A stretch of 64,000 nucleotides of DNA from Thermophagus xiamenensis (GCF_900112795.1 NZ_FONA01000002.1:62001-126000); one strand, 5' to 3'. Shown: positions 20,080 to 29,780, counted from the first letter of the stretch. Notes: generated by a model not told the origin, from the letters alone. A program made the numbers and translations.

Positions 20080-20234
20080 GAAATGACCAAAAATGCTCAT
20101 TATGACGAAAGGACCATGTATAAAATGTCAGAAACAGAAGACAAAAGAAGTTTTTATAGTTAGTGAACAGAGTGTTGATTAACTAATCAATAACTTAGAT
20201 TTTTCTCGGCCATTAACTTAGATAAAATTTTTAC
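20080..20234 (-). repeat. Dispersed intergenic repeat, copy b1 (degenerate long form)
   Basis: Minus-strand copy with a degraded CTTTTGTCTTCTGT-type block and TTAGT-like units, ending in the AAATTTTATCTAAGTTA left end. It is the first of three copies in a row in the gap 19959-20569, which holds no gene. Confidence 0.55.
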
Positions 20235-20237
20235 AAA

Positions 20238-20340
20238 TAAAACGAGCATGACTAAGAACCTTTATCACAACAAGAACATATAAAAACTTTAAGTCATGCG
20301 AGTTACATTAAACCAATAAATTAGATAAATTTTATACAAA
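20238..20340 (-). repeat. Dispersed intergenic repeat, copy b2 (compact form)
   Basis: Compact copy. AAAACGAGCATGACT near the left and AAGTCATGCGAGTTACATT near the right are imperfect inverted repeats. The outer end AAATTAGATAAATTTTATAC matches the family left end read on the minus strand. Confidence 0.7.
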
Positions 20341-20438
20341 AGAAACGAACATGGCAACTTTTGCTCCTAATGGACATGTATAAATTTGGTTAAGTCAGGA
20401 GAGTTCCATTCAGCCATTGAGTTAAATAAAATTTATAT
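20341..20438 (-). repeat. Dispersed intergenic repeat, copy b3 (compact form)
   Basis: Compact copy directly after b2. It runs GAAACGAACATGGCAACTTT, then GGACATGTATAAATTTGG, then CAGGAGAGTTCCATTCAGCC and TAAATAAAATTTATA. Confidence 0.7.
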
Positions 20439-20569
20439 GAAAATAATAAGCTTTTGAATCGATATTGCTTTCAGCCAAAAATATTATTTCGCTAAAATGT
20501 GTTATGAGAGAAAGAATTAAAAAAGACAAAATAAAGAAGTAGGGCAAAATCAGAGGTGTATTAAAAAAA

Positions 20570-20980
20570 TTAAAAACCACACCAAACCATGGCAGCCTCA
20601 ATTGAAGTAAATGGTCGGAAAATATAACGATCATCGGCTTGTTCGATAAGCATCGCAATAACAATATTGTGAGGCGTATTGGCAACAAAACCTAATTTAA
20701 ACTTCTTAAAAAAGTCAATATTTTCCCCAAAATAATTTACAATCTGACGGTATTCCGTGGCTGAAAAATCCAAATGCGCATTACTGCAATCCAGTAATAA
20801 ACCTTTTACTTTCTCTATGAAAATACCATTTCTAATAACTTCATTTAATGAATCCACCACTTCCTCCAACGATACATTTCCGGAAAAGCGCCGAATCATG
20901 ACTCTTCGTTTCTCATTATAATGAAATCGCATTCTATCTGATGCCATTACACGAAAATCATTTAAACGAAATTCAGGCAT
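20570..20980 (-). CDS. STAS/SpoIIAA-like domain protein
   Basis: This 136-residue cytoplasmic protein has the pattern of SpoIIAA-like (STAS/SEC14-related) proteins. The pattern comprises a FHYNEKRRVMIRRFSGNVS strand pair, a helix with ..EVVDSLNEVIRNG, the strand KGLLLDCSNAHLDF and a C-terminal TSIEAAMVW helix. The phosphorylatable Ser/Thr of true anti-sigma antagonists is not evident. No partner kinase is adjacent, and function is unknown. The flanking repeats make a single-gene transcript likely. Confidence 0.6.
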   Translation of the reverse strand: MPEFRLNDFRVMASDRMRFHYNEKRRVMIRRFSGNVSLEEVVDSLNEVIRNGIFIEKVKGLLLDCSNAHLDFSATEYRQIVNYFGENIDFFKKFKLGFVANTPHNIVIAMLIEQADDRYIFRPFTSIEAAMVWCGF

Positions 20981-21278
20981 ATCATTCTAAATTAATTAAG
21001 CATAAAACAACAAAATTCATATAAATTTTCCCCAATAAAGCAAGCCGCCAACATATCATCCACCCCTTAGATATCTAAATTTCTAACAAATACTAACATC
21101 CCCAAAGGGTCAATTACATAAAAAAAGAAAAATACCCCCTTGGGAAGAGAGGGCATTTCCAAAAATTGAACAGCGCTCAATTTGGATGGGTTGGGAAAAT
21201 TAAAGGATTAAATCAGCATTATGGGTAAAGGGCCAGGATATAATTGGGTTAGGATAAAATTCCTTATATCTAAAAACT

Positions 21279-21704
21279 CTATTCAACCTTCAAAACACCA
21301 ATATACCTATTACTACCTGCCTTAATTTCAACAGAATAAGTACCAGACTGAATATCTCCCAAACCAATATCAAAAACACCACCACCAGACGATACAAATA
21401 CCTCGTTGCATATACCTTCTATAGTAACGAAAACTTTCCCATAGAAATCGTATACTTCTATTGATATCGTTTCGCCGCTATACCATGCACTAACTATCGA
21501 TTGGCTATCACTTTCTTTACTAATATCTGATAAAGCAGTGGATATAGAATTAGACCTAACACCCAATTCTCTTACCCGTAACAAATCAATCTTTTCTTTT
21601 TCGCTTTCGGGTATGTCGTCTTCATCGTTTTCTCCTACAAGAATACCTGAAAATAAAAACGAAAAAATGAAAAACAAAACGCCAGTATATTTTAATCTAT
21701 CCAT
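21279..21704 (-). CDS. Small secreted protein with a DUF3244-like C-terminal domain
   Basis: A signal peptide (MDRLKYTGVLFFIFSFLFSG) is followed by an acidic, hydrophilic stretch (ENDEDDIPESEKEK). Then comes a beta-rich domain of about 75 residues ending IQSGTYSVEIKAGSNRYIG. The pattern SGTYSVEI...G.Y.G is like the short Ig-type DUF3244 domains found in Bacteroidota secreted proteins. No enzyme motif is present. It has flanking gaps of about 300 and 390 bp that show nothing recognisable. Confidence 0.6.
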   Translation of the reverse strand: MDRLKYTGVLFFIFSFLFSGILVGENDEDDIPESEKEKIDLLRVRELGVRSNSISTALSDISKESDSQSIVSAWYSGETISIEVYDFYGKVFVTIEGICNEVFVSSGGGVFDIGLGDIQSGTYSVEIKAGSNRYIGVLKVE

Positions 21705-22095
21705 AACGACAAAATTTTAATTGTTTTCTACTAATAGAATCAAAGGTCAAAATAAACGCAGATCAAGAATATAAACAAGCAATTTAAGCCAGCCCATTTT
21801 TTTTAATGCATATTCTCACCTTTATACATTGTTATTTAATACTTTAAATAACTAAAATTTAATGATAGTGGGATAAATGAAACAACAAAAATGAATGGAG
21901 GGGTGAATGGCAAATGCCTTATACAACTATATTTCAAAACATTGGACAGGATCCACCAAATAGAAAAAAATCCATTTAAATCGATCAGAAATCAAGAATA
22001 CGGCTCAAATAAATGAATTCACAAACATGAATATCCATTTAATCTCCAATATTTAACTCAAAAATCAGCAAATATTAGTATTTGCAATCCCATCT
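21705..22095. other. Intergenic region, nothing recognised
   Basis: AT-rich sequence between the DUF3244-like gene and the TPR/HTH gene. No promoter, repeat or RNA was recognised. Confidence 0.4.
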
Positions 22096-23775
22096 TTAAA
22101 ATAAACCTTTCAAAGATTGAATCACCGCATTGTCTTCCGATATACCAGCAAGTTTCTTCTTTATTACAGATTTTCTAACCCTAAAATTATTAGAAGTAAT
22201 CCCTAAAATTTTGGTAATCTCACTTCCTGGCATTTTAAAATAAAGGAGGAAGAGAATCATTTTTTCACTGTTGGTTAAAGGAATAGATTTAGGAATAGAA
22301 AGGTGGGAATAAAATAACTCATCATCAACTAATCCTTTCAACAACTCAAAAAATTCTCGTTTTAAATGTTTAAGTTCATTATTTAAATCATTATAAATAT
22401 CTGGATTGTTTTTAACTAAACGCTGAGACAACTCACTAAATCTCTTTTGGGTGTTATTTTCTCTTTTAGTAATCAGCCGATAAAGATCTAGCAAATGTTT
22501 TTTCTGTTGATTTTCACGCATATTACTTTCCATTTTCTGCTCCGCTGAAACCCTTAATAATCTTTCATTTTCCAGTTCCAATCGACTTTTTCTCAGATCC
22601 AGAAGGAAAATAAGAAACACGAAAATAGCAACAAGAAAAACCCCTACACTAACAAAGATAAGCCTCTGATAACGTTGACGTTGCCTTAACGAATCAATTT
22701 GCGCCAAAGAAATATCATATTTTTTCTCTAATTGCAATATTTGTTTTTCTGTTTTTCTTTCCACTGAATTCATTAATAATTGAAAGGCCTCTTTATAGGT
22801 TTGAGCAGCCAAAGGATATAGTTTTTGTTTCAAAGCTTTGGAACCCAAATAAGCATACAAATGGTGGTAATCATATTTATTTAGTAAAGAATCATTTATG
22901 CTATTAATAGACTTTTGAGCATAGTAAATTACTGAATCCGGCAAATTCATTCTGTCATAAGCCAAAGCAATTGCATAATAAATATTGGGCATTCGGGGTT
23001 TGCGGGAGACACTGGATGCTAAACGTTCTATTTCACGGTAAAAACCAATCGCTTTGGAATTATTTCCTTTCACAATATAATAAGCTCCTTGCGCATTTAA
23101 AATATCTAATTGTCGTTCGGGAGGAATATCTTTTAAGGAATCTAAACGGTTTAACACTGCTCCGGCTTCTTCAAAATTCCTATTTCTTAAATAACTCCAA
23201 AAAATTCCAAGTGAAGCACTAACAATACTTTCCACATTATTAATCTGCCGGGCATTATTTAAAGCACGAGAAAAATACTCTTCAGCCAGCTTATGATTAC
23301 TATTACTTTGATGTAATAATCCAATATAAAACCAAAGATAAGTAAGGGTATGCCTCGACATTAAATCAGGTTTCATGGCTAAAATTTGTTCCACATCCTT
23401 GAAGGCATCAAAAATTATGGAATCAGGATATTGACCGGTCTGAAATCGCACAACGCTTTGATATATGACTGCTCGAAGATAATTGTTATTGGGTATAGGA
23501 GCTTTAAATCGCTGAACAGCAATTGTAATAGTGGAATCATTCGATATTGCTTGATTTGTGTTCACCCCAACTATAGTCTTCAATAAATAATAATAGGCTT
23601 TATTTTTCTCATCCAAACTGCCTGCATCCATTTGCTCCAAACTATCTTTAGCCGCCGAAATGTTTTTGTATATAAGAGAATCAATGGCTATCAACTGGTG
23701 ACGAACCGATTTATTATAGGTTTGGCACGAAAAAAAAATTAACAATGGAAGAAAAAAAAGAATTAACCCTCGCAT
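22096..23775 (-). CDS. TPR lipoprotein with a membrane segment and a C-terminal LuxR-like helix-turn-helix
   Basis: The 559-residue protein begins with a lipoprotein signal (LLIFFSCQ, Cys 17). TPR repeats follow (about 30-345, for example LAEEYFSRALNNARQINN), then one membrane helix (about 368-390, FVSVGVFLVAIFVFLIFLL), a coiled coil, and a C-terminal helix-turn-helix (LTNSEKMILFLLYF, then SEITKILGITSNNFRVRKSVI). This is a common Bacteroidota layout for membrane-bound one-component regulators that sense in the periplasm and bind DNA in the cytoplasm. The signal and targets are unknown. It lies between gaps holding no other gene. Confidence 0.85.
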   Translation of the reverse strand: MRGLILFFLPLLIFFSCQTYNKSVRHQLIAIDSLIYKNISAAKDSLEQMDAGSLDEKNKAYYYLLKTIVGVNTNQAISNDSTITIAVQRFKAPIPNNNYLRAVIYQSVVRFQTGQYPDSIIFDAFKDVEQILAMKPDLMSRHTLTYLWFYIGLLHQSNSNHKLAEEYFSRALNNARQINNVESIVSASLGIFWSYLRNRNFEEAGAVLNRLDSLKDIPPERQLDILNAQGAYYIVKGNNSKAIGFYREIERLASSVSRKPRMPNIYYAIALAYDRMNLPDSVIYYAQKSINSINDSLLNKYDYHHLYAYLGSKALKQKLYPLAAQTYKEAFQLLMNSVERKTEKQILQLEKKYDISLAQIDSLRQRQRYQRLIFVSVGVFLVAIFVFLIFLLDLRKSRLELENERLLRVSAEQKMESNMRENQQKKHLLDLYRLITKRENNTQKRFSELSQRLVKNNPDIYNDLNNELKHLKREFFELLKGLVDDELFYSHLSIPKSIPLTNSEKMILFLLYFKMPGSEITKILGITSNNFRVRKSVIKKKLAGISEDNAVIQSLKGLF

Positions 23776-23832
23776 TTCTATAAATTAATAAATCAGGCTA
23801 TCCCACGCCCCGTCCCAATAGGTTATTCATCC

Positions 23833-23933
23833 GTATAAAATTTATCTAAGTTATTGGTTGGATGGAACTCGCATGGCTTAACAAAATTTATACATGTCCT
23901 TTTGTGGCAAAAGTCACCATGCTCGTTTCATTC
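23833..23933 (+). repeat. Dispersed intergenic repeat, copy c1 (best compact copy)
   Basis: Reference copy of the compact form. It has left end TATAAAATTTATCTAAG, stem GGATGGAACTCGCATGG, an inner ATTTATACATGTCCTTTTGT segment, and stem CCATGCTCGTTTCATTC. The two stems are imperfect inverted repeats (13 of 17 matching plus two G-U pairs as RNA). It sits in the 23776-24440 gap, which holds no gene. Confidence 0.8.
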
Positions 23934-24096
23934 GAATAAACTTAGTCATAGGTTATTGGTTGAATGGAACATAAAATTTAAAACCAACACTAAAGACTGT
24001 CCACTAATCACCCAAAACTTCTTCTGCCTTTTGCTTTTGTACTTTTTACACATGTTCTTGATGAAACAAGCTTCATTGGTCACGTTCGTTTCATCC
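23934..24096 (+). repeat. Dispersed intergenic repeat, copy c2 (long form)
   Basis: Follows c1 directly. It has a GGTTATTGGTTGAATGGAAC left part, CCACTAATCACC, a CTTCTTCTGCCTTTTGC block, ACACATGTTCTTG and the right end CACGTTCGTTTCATCC. Confidence 0.7.
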
Positions 24097-24440
24097 TTAA
24101 ATTTATTCCGTTTTTTACTAAAAAGGATTCTATTATTAGAAACAAAAATCCATATCTCTCATCTGCAATGAAACTATTTTTTAATGTCGCTAAAATAAGA
24201 AGTTTAATAACACCTCACAACATTGTTCTTTGTAAAAATATTCAACTAAAAGTTTTTGTGCACTTACTCAACATTTCATACCCTTCACTCATTTCAGTTT
24301 CACAGTAAAAAAAAAATAATCACTTTTAATAAAAAATTTATAGATATCATAATTTAGCCCATGGGAATTGGGGTTATTAAACAGATAAAAATAAGTAGGT
24401 TCCTTCAACCATGGAATTAAATAAAGATTACTAATTAATT

Positions 24441-25124
24441 ATGAAGATGAAAAATATTATAGGAACTCTCATATTAGTTGATGCCATAGGCATCATAAGG
24501 GATTATAGCATCCCAACACCACTAAAAAAACATGAAAATATTCCAGAAATAGATCTAGGCCATTTCCCATTTAATCGGAAGCATGTTTTAATGATCACCC
24601 AAAAAAAATTCGTCGAATCAGGAATGGGTTCACCAAACCTTACCATTAATGCCTATCCAGGCGACGAAATAAGGTGGTGGGTTGAAAACACAAACTCGCA
24701 AACCAATATGGATATAAAAATCAAAGCAATTTATCCTGAAAAAAGTCATGAGCAGCTATGGAAAACTATTTTTTATACTTATCCTCAAGAAATTCAAGAA
24801 ATACAAAATTATCACTTAATGATTCCGCCTTATTTCAGTGACCTAAAACAATTTTGGTCTGCAAATCATGTAATTTCCAAATATCGGGCAGTTTCCAAAC
24901 CTTCAACGATCTTAAACAAAACACATCCAATAGCTTATACCATTGAATTACAAATAATCATCAATCAAAACCACTGGCAAAAGAAAACTCAACTGTGCAA
25001 TTTAAAAATGCACTCTTTCATCAATTTTAGACCCTCATTGGAAATAATTTCAGATAATCCTGAAACGTTTAAAGACCAAGCTCTTATAAGATCTGTTAAC
25101 AGGGATTTCCTTGTCTCCAATTAA
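24441..25124 (+). CDS. AidA/PixA-like inclusion-body family protein
   Basis: The 227-residue sequence opens with GTLILVDAIGIIRDY and later has ESGMGSPNLTINAYPGDEIRW. Both match, from memory, the AidA/PixA family (N-terminal ..VDTE.I...Y and the SG.G..L.I.A..GD.IRW core). PixA makes crystalline inclusions in Xenorhabdus; AidA is quorum-controlled in Ralstonia. The C-terminal half is more divergent. The last 75 bp overlap, in convergent orientation, the end of the LytTR regulator gene. Whether that regulator controls it is unknown. The start has two ATG codons close together (24441 and 24447). Confidence 0.7.
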   Translation: MKMKNIIGTLILVDAIGIIRDYSIPTPLKKHENIPEIDLGHFPFNRKHVLMITQKKFVESGMGSPNLTINAYPGDEIRWWVENTNSQTNMDIKIKAIYPEKSHEQLWKTIFYTYPQEIQEIQNYHLMIPPYFSDLKQFWSANHVISKYRAVSKPSTILNKTHPIAYTIELQIIINQNHWQKKTQLCNLKMHSFINFRPSLEIISDNPETFKDQALIRSVNRDFLVSN

Positions 25125-25820
25125 AAGCAGATTACCTTCGAAACCTGTAACATTTTTCAAATTAACAATAAAAGAGCGGTGCACTCTGACAAAATCGTTT
25201 GATGGAAGTTTCTCTTCAAATTTCTTAAGAACACAAGAATAAGTAAATTTTCCATTTCTGGTATGAATAATTGTATAATTACTATCGGCTTCTAACCAAA
25301 GAATGTCATCAAACAGCACTTTTAAAAAAGAATTACCATTTCTCAGAAACAAGCAGCCGGGAATAGGTAAAAAGCCATCAGCGGGTAACAATTGGGTATC
25401 AGGCTCTATTTTCTCATCCTCATTATCTGTTTTCCCTGCTTCACCGTAAAAATTAAATAAAGCAAGTTCAATGGCCACCTTAACCTGCCTGTCATTAAAA
25501 GGTTTTAGCAAATAAGCGGCAGGTTTTACCTGTCGGGCCTTCTCTAATATAGATTGGTTAGCCAGCGAGGTAAGAAACACAAATGGCAGATGAAATCGCT
25601 CATTAATAACCTCTGCTAAATCTATTCCTGATTTTGTGCCTCTTAAAGAAATATCGATTAATAAAATATCAATAGAATTTTTTTCAAGCAACCGAATTGC
25701 TTCATCCACATTATCAACGGTATCTGTTACACCAAATCCCATCTCCTCCAAACGCATGGCTATATCCTCTGCAATCAAATATTCATCTTCAACAATAAGT
25801 ACCTTAACTGAATTATCCAT
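25050..25820 (-). CDS. LytTR-family response regulator
   Basis: This 256-residue protein has a receiver domain (VLIVEDE, phospho-acceptor Asp 56 in LLIDISLRG, the conserved Lys in LLKPFND). A C-terminal LytTR DNA-binding domain follows (about 155-256, with ILWLEADSNYTIIHTRNGKF and FVRVHRSFIVNLKNVTGFEG). It starts 12 bp after the histidine kinase fragment on the same strand, and is its likely partner. Its 3' end overlaps the AidA/PixA-like gene by 75 bp. Confidence 0.96.
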   Translation of the reverse strand: MDNSVKVLIVEDEYLIAEDIAMRLEEMGFGVTDTVDNVDEAIRLLEKNSIDILLIDISLRGTKSGIDLAEVINERFHLPFVFLTSLANQSILEKARQVKPAAYLLKPFNDRQVKVAIELALFNFYGEAGKTDNEDEKIEPDTQLLPADGFLPIPGCLFLRNGNSFLKVLFDDILWLEADSNYTIIHTRNGKFTYSCVLKKFEEKLPSNDFVRVHRSFIVNLKNVTGFEGNLLLIGDKEIPVNRSYKSLVFKRFRII

Positions 25821-25832
25821 TTTATTAATTCT

Positions 25833-26714
25833 TCAGTTATTTATATTTAAAACTATTTCCCATCTGCAACCATTATCGTTGAATTGATTAATTTGACCAT
25901 TTAATTGTTGTACCAATGTATAAACTAATCTTAATCCCAACGACCTACTCTTTTTCATATCAAAACCGGGAGGAACACCAGCACCATTATCGGCAATGAT
26001 TAAAAACAATTGGTTGTTTTCCTCTTTTAAGCTCACATTTAACGTTAACACGTTGTCTTTAAATCCATATTTTAAAGCATTAGTTAATAACTCGTTAAAA
26101 ATTATTCCTAATGGGATGGCTGAATCAATATAGAGGTAAGCAGGTGATAAGTCAAGAATTAAATTAACTTTCCGGGTTAAGCCAAAGACAAGATTGTTGG
26201 TTAATTCGCGAATATAATCGACCAGATCGATGGTAGTATCCACATCATCACGATAAAGTTTTTGATGAATCAACATAAGAGCTTCTATGCGATGACGGGC
26301 AGCCAAAAGGGCTTCAGCCCCGGGTTCACCCTTTAACTGTCCAGCCTGGAGAGAAAACATGCTGGATACCATTTGCAAATTGTTTTTCACCCGATGATTT
26401 AATTCCTTTAGCAGCAAAGCCTTTTCTTTTTCTCTTTTCTCAATAATATCCTTTTGTTCAGAAACTTTTCGCAGTGCTTTTTTGCGAGATAGCTGAAGAC
26501 TATAAACAAAAACCAATAAGCTGAGTAATATAAATGCGCCTACAGAAAGCAAGATGAGTATATTTCTCTTGTTTCTGTTTTGCTCCTCTAAAAATCGAAT
26601 GTCGGCCTCTTTAAGATTAAGAAAATATTGATTTTCGGTTTGTTCTATTTTTCGAACATTTTCGATATTGACCAAACTATCTTTATAAATTTCGTACTGC
26701 TTTCGAAAGGCCAA
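25833..26714 (-). CDS. Histidine kinase (HisKA_2 type), 3' part of a gene split by a stop codon
   Basis: The part contains a membrane helix (NILILLSVGAFILLSLLVFV) and a HisKA_2 dimerisation domain with LLKELNHRVKNNLQMV (His near 106). A HATPase follows with GIIFNELLTNALKYGF and DNGAGVPPG. This is the LytTR partner. The ORF opens with a TTG codon (26714), which is unusual. It lies in frame with the upstream TPR part, separated only by TAA and GCG codons, so it is the C-terminal half of one TPR sensor kinase. Confidence 0.85.
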   Translation of the reverse strand: MAFRKQYEIYKDSLVNIENVRKIEQTENQYFLNLKEADIRFLEEQNRNKRNILILLSVGAFILLSLLVFVYSLQLSRKKALRKVSEQKDIIEKREKEKALLLKELNHRVKNNLQMVSSMFSLQAGQLKGEPGAEALLAARHRIEALMLIHQKLYRDDVDTTIDLVDYIRELTNNLVFGLTRKVNLILDLSPAYLYIDSAIPLGIIFNELLTNALKYGFKDNVLTLNVSLKEENNQLFLIIADNGAGVPPGFDMKKSRSLGLRLVYTLVQQLNGQINQFNDNGCRWEIVLNINN

Positions 26715-26717
26715 CGC

Positions 26718-27704
26718 TTAATCCAATACGCCGTTTTTTTCATAAAATTCGGACAAATATTTACTCATATCTCTGATCTGCTCTTTTAATCTCTCATTTT
26801 TAGCTAACTCTAAGGCAGATTTAAAAATATTTTCACCTTCATTTTTTTTCCCCTTTAAAATATAAGCTTTCCCCATTTCTGAAAGATAAACAGATACCGA
26901 ATAAGCATCCCCCATTCCTTCAAGAATATCCAACGCCCGTTTCAGCAAAACTATGGCACTATCGGGCTTTTCCTTATCCAAAAAAACCATTCCCAAATTT
27001 CCCGTAGCATACCCTTCAATCTGTCGATTATCCAAAAAAGTATTCCATTGAAGGCATTCTGTAAAACAATATTCAGCACTATCAGTGTTGCCATTCAATC
27101 GATATGTTTCTCCTAAATTAATGAGTGCCAATGCCATTCTAAAAGTATCGGCCCTTTCCCGAAAAGAATTGAGCGCCATGGTTATGTAAGGAATAGCCTT
27201 TTGAAAATTTTTATCATTGGACAAATGAGTCCCTATTTGTAGCTGCAAATCAGCCTTTCTTTCCCATAACCCCAATTCATCATAAACCTGAAGGGCTTTA
27301 AACGATGCTTCTACAGCATCAGAATAGTTGCCCAATTTTCGATGAAACAGGCTAATATTCTCTAACGCTCTGGCTTTTAGTACATGATAACCATTCTTTT
27401 CAGCCAATTGAAGTGCATCACGGGCATACAAAAAACCATCAAAAGGCCTGCCATCCGAAAGTTTCGCAAGTTCTAACAGCAAAAGTACCTTTACACTATC
27501 ATTGTTTTCAAGCCGAAGAACTTGTTGCAGGCTATCTCTTGGGTCAAAATTTTGGGCATCGGTTTTAAAAAAGTAAAATACCAAACAAACTATGAAAACA
27601 AGGGACCTACAATATTTCAAACATGAACCATTGGGAATGAAGTTAAATACTTGACCACAAATTGGTAAACCTTTAAGGATGGAGCACAGCGAACAATAAA
27701 TCAT
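26718..27704 (-). pseudogene. TPR sensor domain, 5' part of a TPR histidine kinase split by an in-frame stop
   Basis: A hydrophobic signal (CRSLVFIVCLVFYFF) is followed by TPR repeats (DALQLAEKNGYHVLKARALEN, IALINLGETYRLNGNTDSAE). The ORF ends ..EKNGVLD at a TAA (26720-26718), then GCG TTG GCC TTT CGA AAG continues in the same frame as ALAFRKQYEIYKDSL, the usual junction in TPR kinases. A single base change of a Lys codon (AAA to TAA) would explain it. The whole gene would be 25833-27704, about 623 residues. A sequencing error or translation restart at the TTG are alternatives. Confidence 0.7.
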
Positions 27705-27762
27705 AAATTTCTCAATAATTTAAAATCATTTTCCTGAGGGTCCCAGAAGAAAGATCTCGGAT

Positions 27763-28311
27763 TTAATCTTTCCCATCATCTTCTGAACGATTCGAAATGA
27801 ATGGGTCAATAAATCCTATTTTATCTGTTCCTGCAATTTTAAACAGAAATGAATATTTAAGATTTTTGAAACAAGTTATTTTCTGAACGGTATTTACAGA
27901 AAAAAATCCGTCTGCCCCTTGTTTTACTAACAATAAACCATCAACAGTATACTCATATTTTGTGTTTTTTAAATCAATTATTTGTCCCCATTCTTCTAAA
28001 GTAGGTGTTTTATCACTAATCATTGAAAAAATCATATCCCCTTCCGGGGCTTTTGAAAAGCTTTTATCATATTTAATAGGTGTCAATTGCAATTTACCTG
28101 AAGATGCCTTTAATTCAATTTTGTATTGACAATTAGCTTCAAGTTGCAAAATATGCTGACCTCTGAATAATACCTCGGGAGCATCCATCGAATAAAAGCT
28201 ATCGGCATTATAAGGCTTATTTCCGGTACCATATGCCGGATCATCTTTAAAAAACCTGATCATACTATCAGTATCTACATAAATAGCAATTGTCTTTTTC
28301 ATGGTGTACAT
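27763..28311 (-). CDS. Hypothetical protein
   Basis: A 182-residue soluble protein without signal peptide or membrane segment. It begins KKTIAIYVDTDSMIRFFKDD and ends near KIGFIDPFISNRSEDDG. The N-terminal VDTDSMIR pattern and an internal YKIELKASSGKLQL strand faintly resemble AidA/PixA-type proteins, like the one at 24441-25124, but this is weak. It lies 58 bp upstream of the split TPR kinase on the same strand. An internal ATG (28302) is a plausible start. Confidence 0.6.
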   Translation of the reverse strand: MYTMKKTIAIYVDTDSMIRFFKDDPAYGTGNKPYNADSFYSMDAPEVLFRGQHILQLEANCQYKIELKASSGKLQLTPIKYDKSFSKAPEGDMIFSMISDKTPTLEEWGQIIDLKNTKYEYTVDGLLLVKQGADGFFSVNTVQKITCFKNLKYSFLFKIAGTDKIGFIDPFISNRSEDDGKD

Positions 28312-28436
28312 TATTTAATTTGGTTAGCAAAAACTGAATTTTTTTCAATCCTATTCAAAGCTAATAAAAATATTGATTATTACGTAACAACAAAAAAGTG
28401 GGAGTTCTGTTCGACAATAACAATTTACCTAAAAAA

Positions 28437-29615
28437 CTAAAAAGCTTCTTTCAGAGACACATAAAATCCGGCAGTTCCTTTGGATGATACACCTATGTCG
28501 AAGCGAACATTTAACGGATCATGGGGTAGCATCCTAAATCGCAATCCTCCCCCTATCGATTTAATTATGTTATTAAATGGATCTTTAAAGTTCTCTCCCA
28601 CCTCACCAAATTCGGTAAAAAAAACGCCACCGATTCTCCACCAAATATGTTGTCGCCATTCACCTCTAAGCATCCACATTGCATTTCCGGTTTTCCATAA
28701 AGGATGTGCGATTCCTCTTAATCGTTCTTTACCACCTATTTGTGGTCTTTCATAAAATGGTGCCTTAGAACCAGCAAAATCAAGGATGGTTTGAAATGCA
28801 AGGGTAGATTTGTCTTTTTTTAACTTGTGGTAATGTCGAACATCCAGTGTCGTTCTAAAATATCGATAATTAGCCCATCCCCAGGGCCCAACAAAAGAAG
28901 GAGAAAATTGAATCCATGTTCCTTTTTGCGGAGCAATGGTTCTACTTCGGGAATCAAATTCAAATTTTGGACCGATGCCTATTAACCACCCGCCCGTGGC
29001 CCCCTCAGTACCGTTCAGCAGAAATTGCCCTTCGGCTTCATCTGAAAAAACATTATAACTAAATAGCCACTCTGCCCCTACCCATACCTTAGAAAAAATA
29101 TTATTAAGCAGGTCCCATTTCAAACGAAACTCCTCTCTTTCAAAATAAAACGATTCCATATTTTCATCCTCAAACCAATACTGATCAGTTCGATCAATAA
29201 AGAACACTTCCCCACTGGTCATCCATTGTGGATGAAAAAACCACTCATGCTCAAGCTGAAACTGCCAGACTCCTTTGGTTGATGTCTCTATATTTACAGT
29301 CAAGGTATTTGATTTCCCCGGCCTAAAACTGTTCCATTTGATGGTGGGAGCAAGGCCACAAACAAATCCATTCCTGGCACTGGCACTTAAAGAAGGATAA
29401 ATGGTAAATACATACTGCTCTTCTTCCCATGTAACCCAATCCAACACTTGCTCTCCAAGGTTAACAATAATGTTGTATTCCAATGTATCACCCTTATTGG
29501 AAATTCCTTTACCATAAACCTCTATATTTTGTGTAAGAAAAAATAAAACTGTTACTATCCAGAAAACACAAAAAGCAACAAGTCTATTTTGTCGATAAGC
29601 CATAATTTTCCCCAA
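28437..29615 (-). CDS. Outer-membrane beta-barrel, BamA/TamA-like surface antigen (no POTRA domains)
   Basis: A 392-residue protein with a signal peptide (ending near VYGKG) and then a 16-strand-like pattern of alternating aromatic and glycine-rich strands. The motif GGKERLRGIAHP corresponds to the conserved RGF/RGY loop of the D15/Omp85 barrel. SRSRTIAPQKGTWIQFSPS is a typical barrel strand pair. The C-terminus ends in phenylalanine (VSLKEAF), as in barrel proteins. No POTRA repeats precede the barrel, so assembly of other proteins by BamA-like action is doubtful. Bacteroidota carry many such short Omp85 proteins. Confidence 0.82.
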   Translation of the reverse strand: MGKIMAYRQNRLVAFCVFWIVTVLFFLTQNIEVYGKGISNKGDTLEYNIIVNLGEQVLDWVTWEEEQYVFTIYPSLSASARNGFVCGLAPTIKWNSFRPGKSNTLTVNIETSTKGVWQFQLEHEWFFHPQWMTSGEVFFIDRTDQYWFEDENMESFYFEREEFRLKWDLLNNIFSKVWVGAEWLFSYNVFSDEAEGQFLLNGTEGATGGWLIGIGPKFEFDSRSRTIAPQKGTWIQFSPSFVGPWGWANYRYFRTTLDVRHYHKLKKDKSTLAFQTILDFAGSKAPFYERPQIGGKERLRGIAHPLWKTGNAMWMLRGEWRQHIWWRIGGVFFTEFGEVGENFKDPFNNIIKSIGGGLRFRMLPHDPLNVRFDIGVSSKGTAGFYVSLKEAF

Positions 29616-29697
29616 TTAAATTCTTTATTCTCCATTTTTTGTAACAAAACCGCCAGATTTCCGTTTCATTTTTACAAATTATTTTAATCATTAGCCC

Positions 29698-29726
29698 AAT
29701 GGAACTCGCATGGCTATAAATGCTTA
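29698..29726 (+). repeat. Remnant of the dispersed repeat, copy d
   Basis: AATGGAACTCGCATGGCT is identical to the stem of copy c1; the rest is lost. It lies in the 29616-30034 gap, which also contains the promoter at 29781-29812. Confidence 0.4.
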
Positions 29727-29780
29727 CTTTGGTAAGCCTTATTGCTAGGCCCTAATCCTCGGTTTATTTTAATTCTGTTT

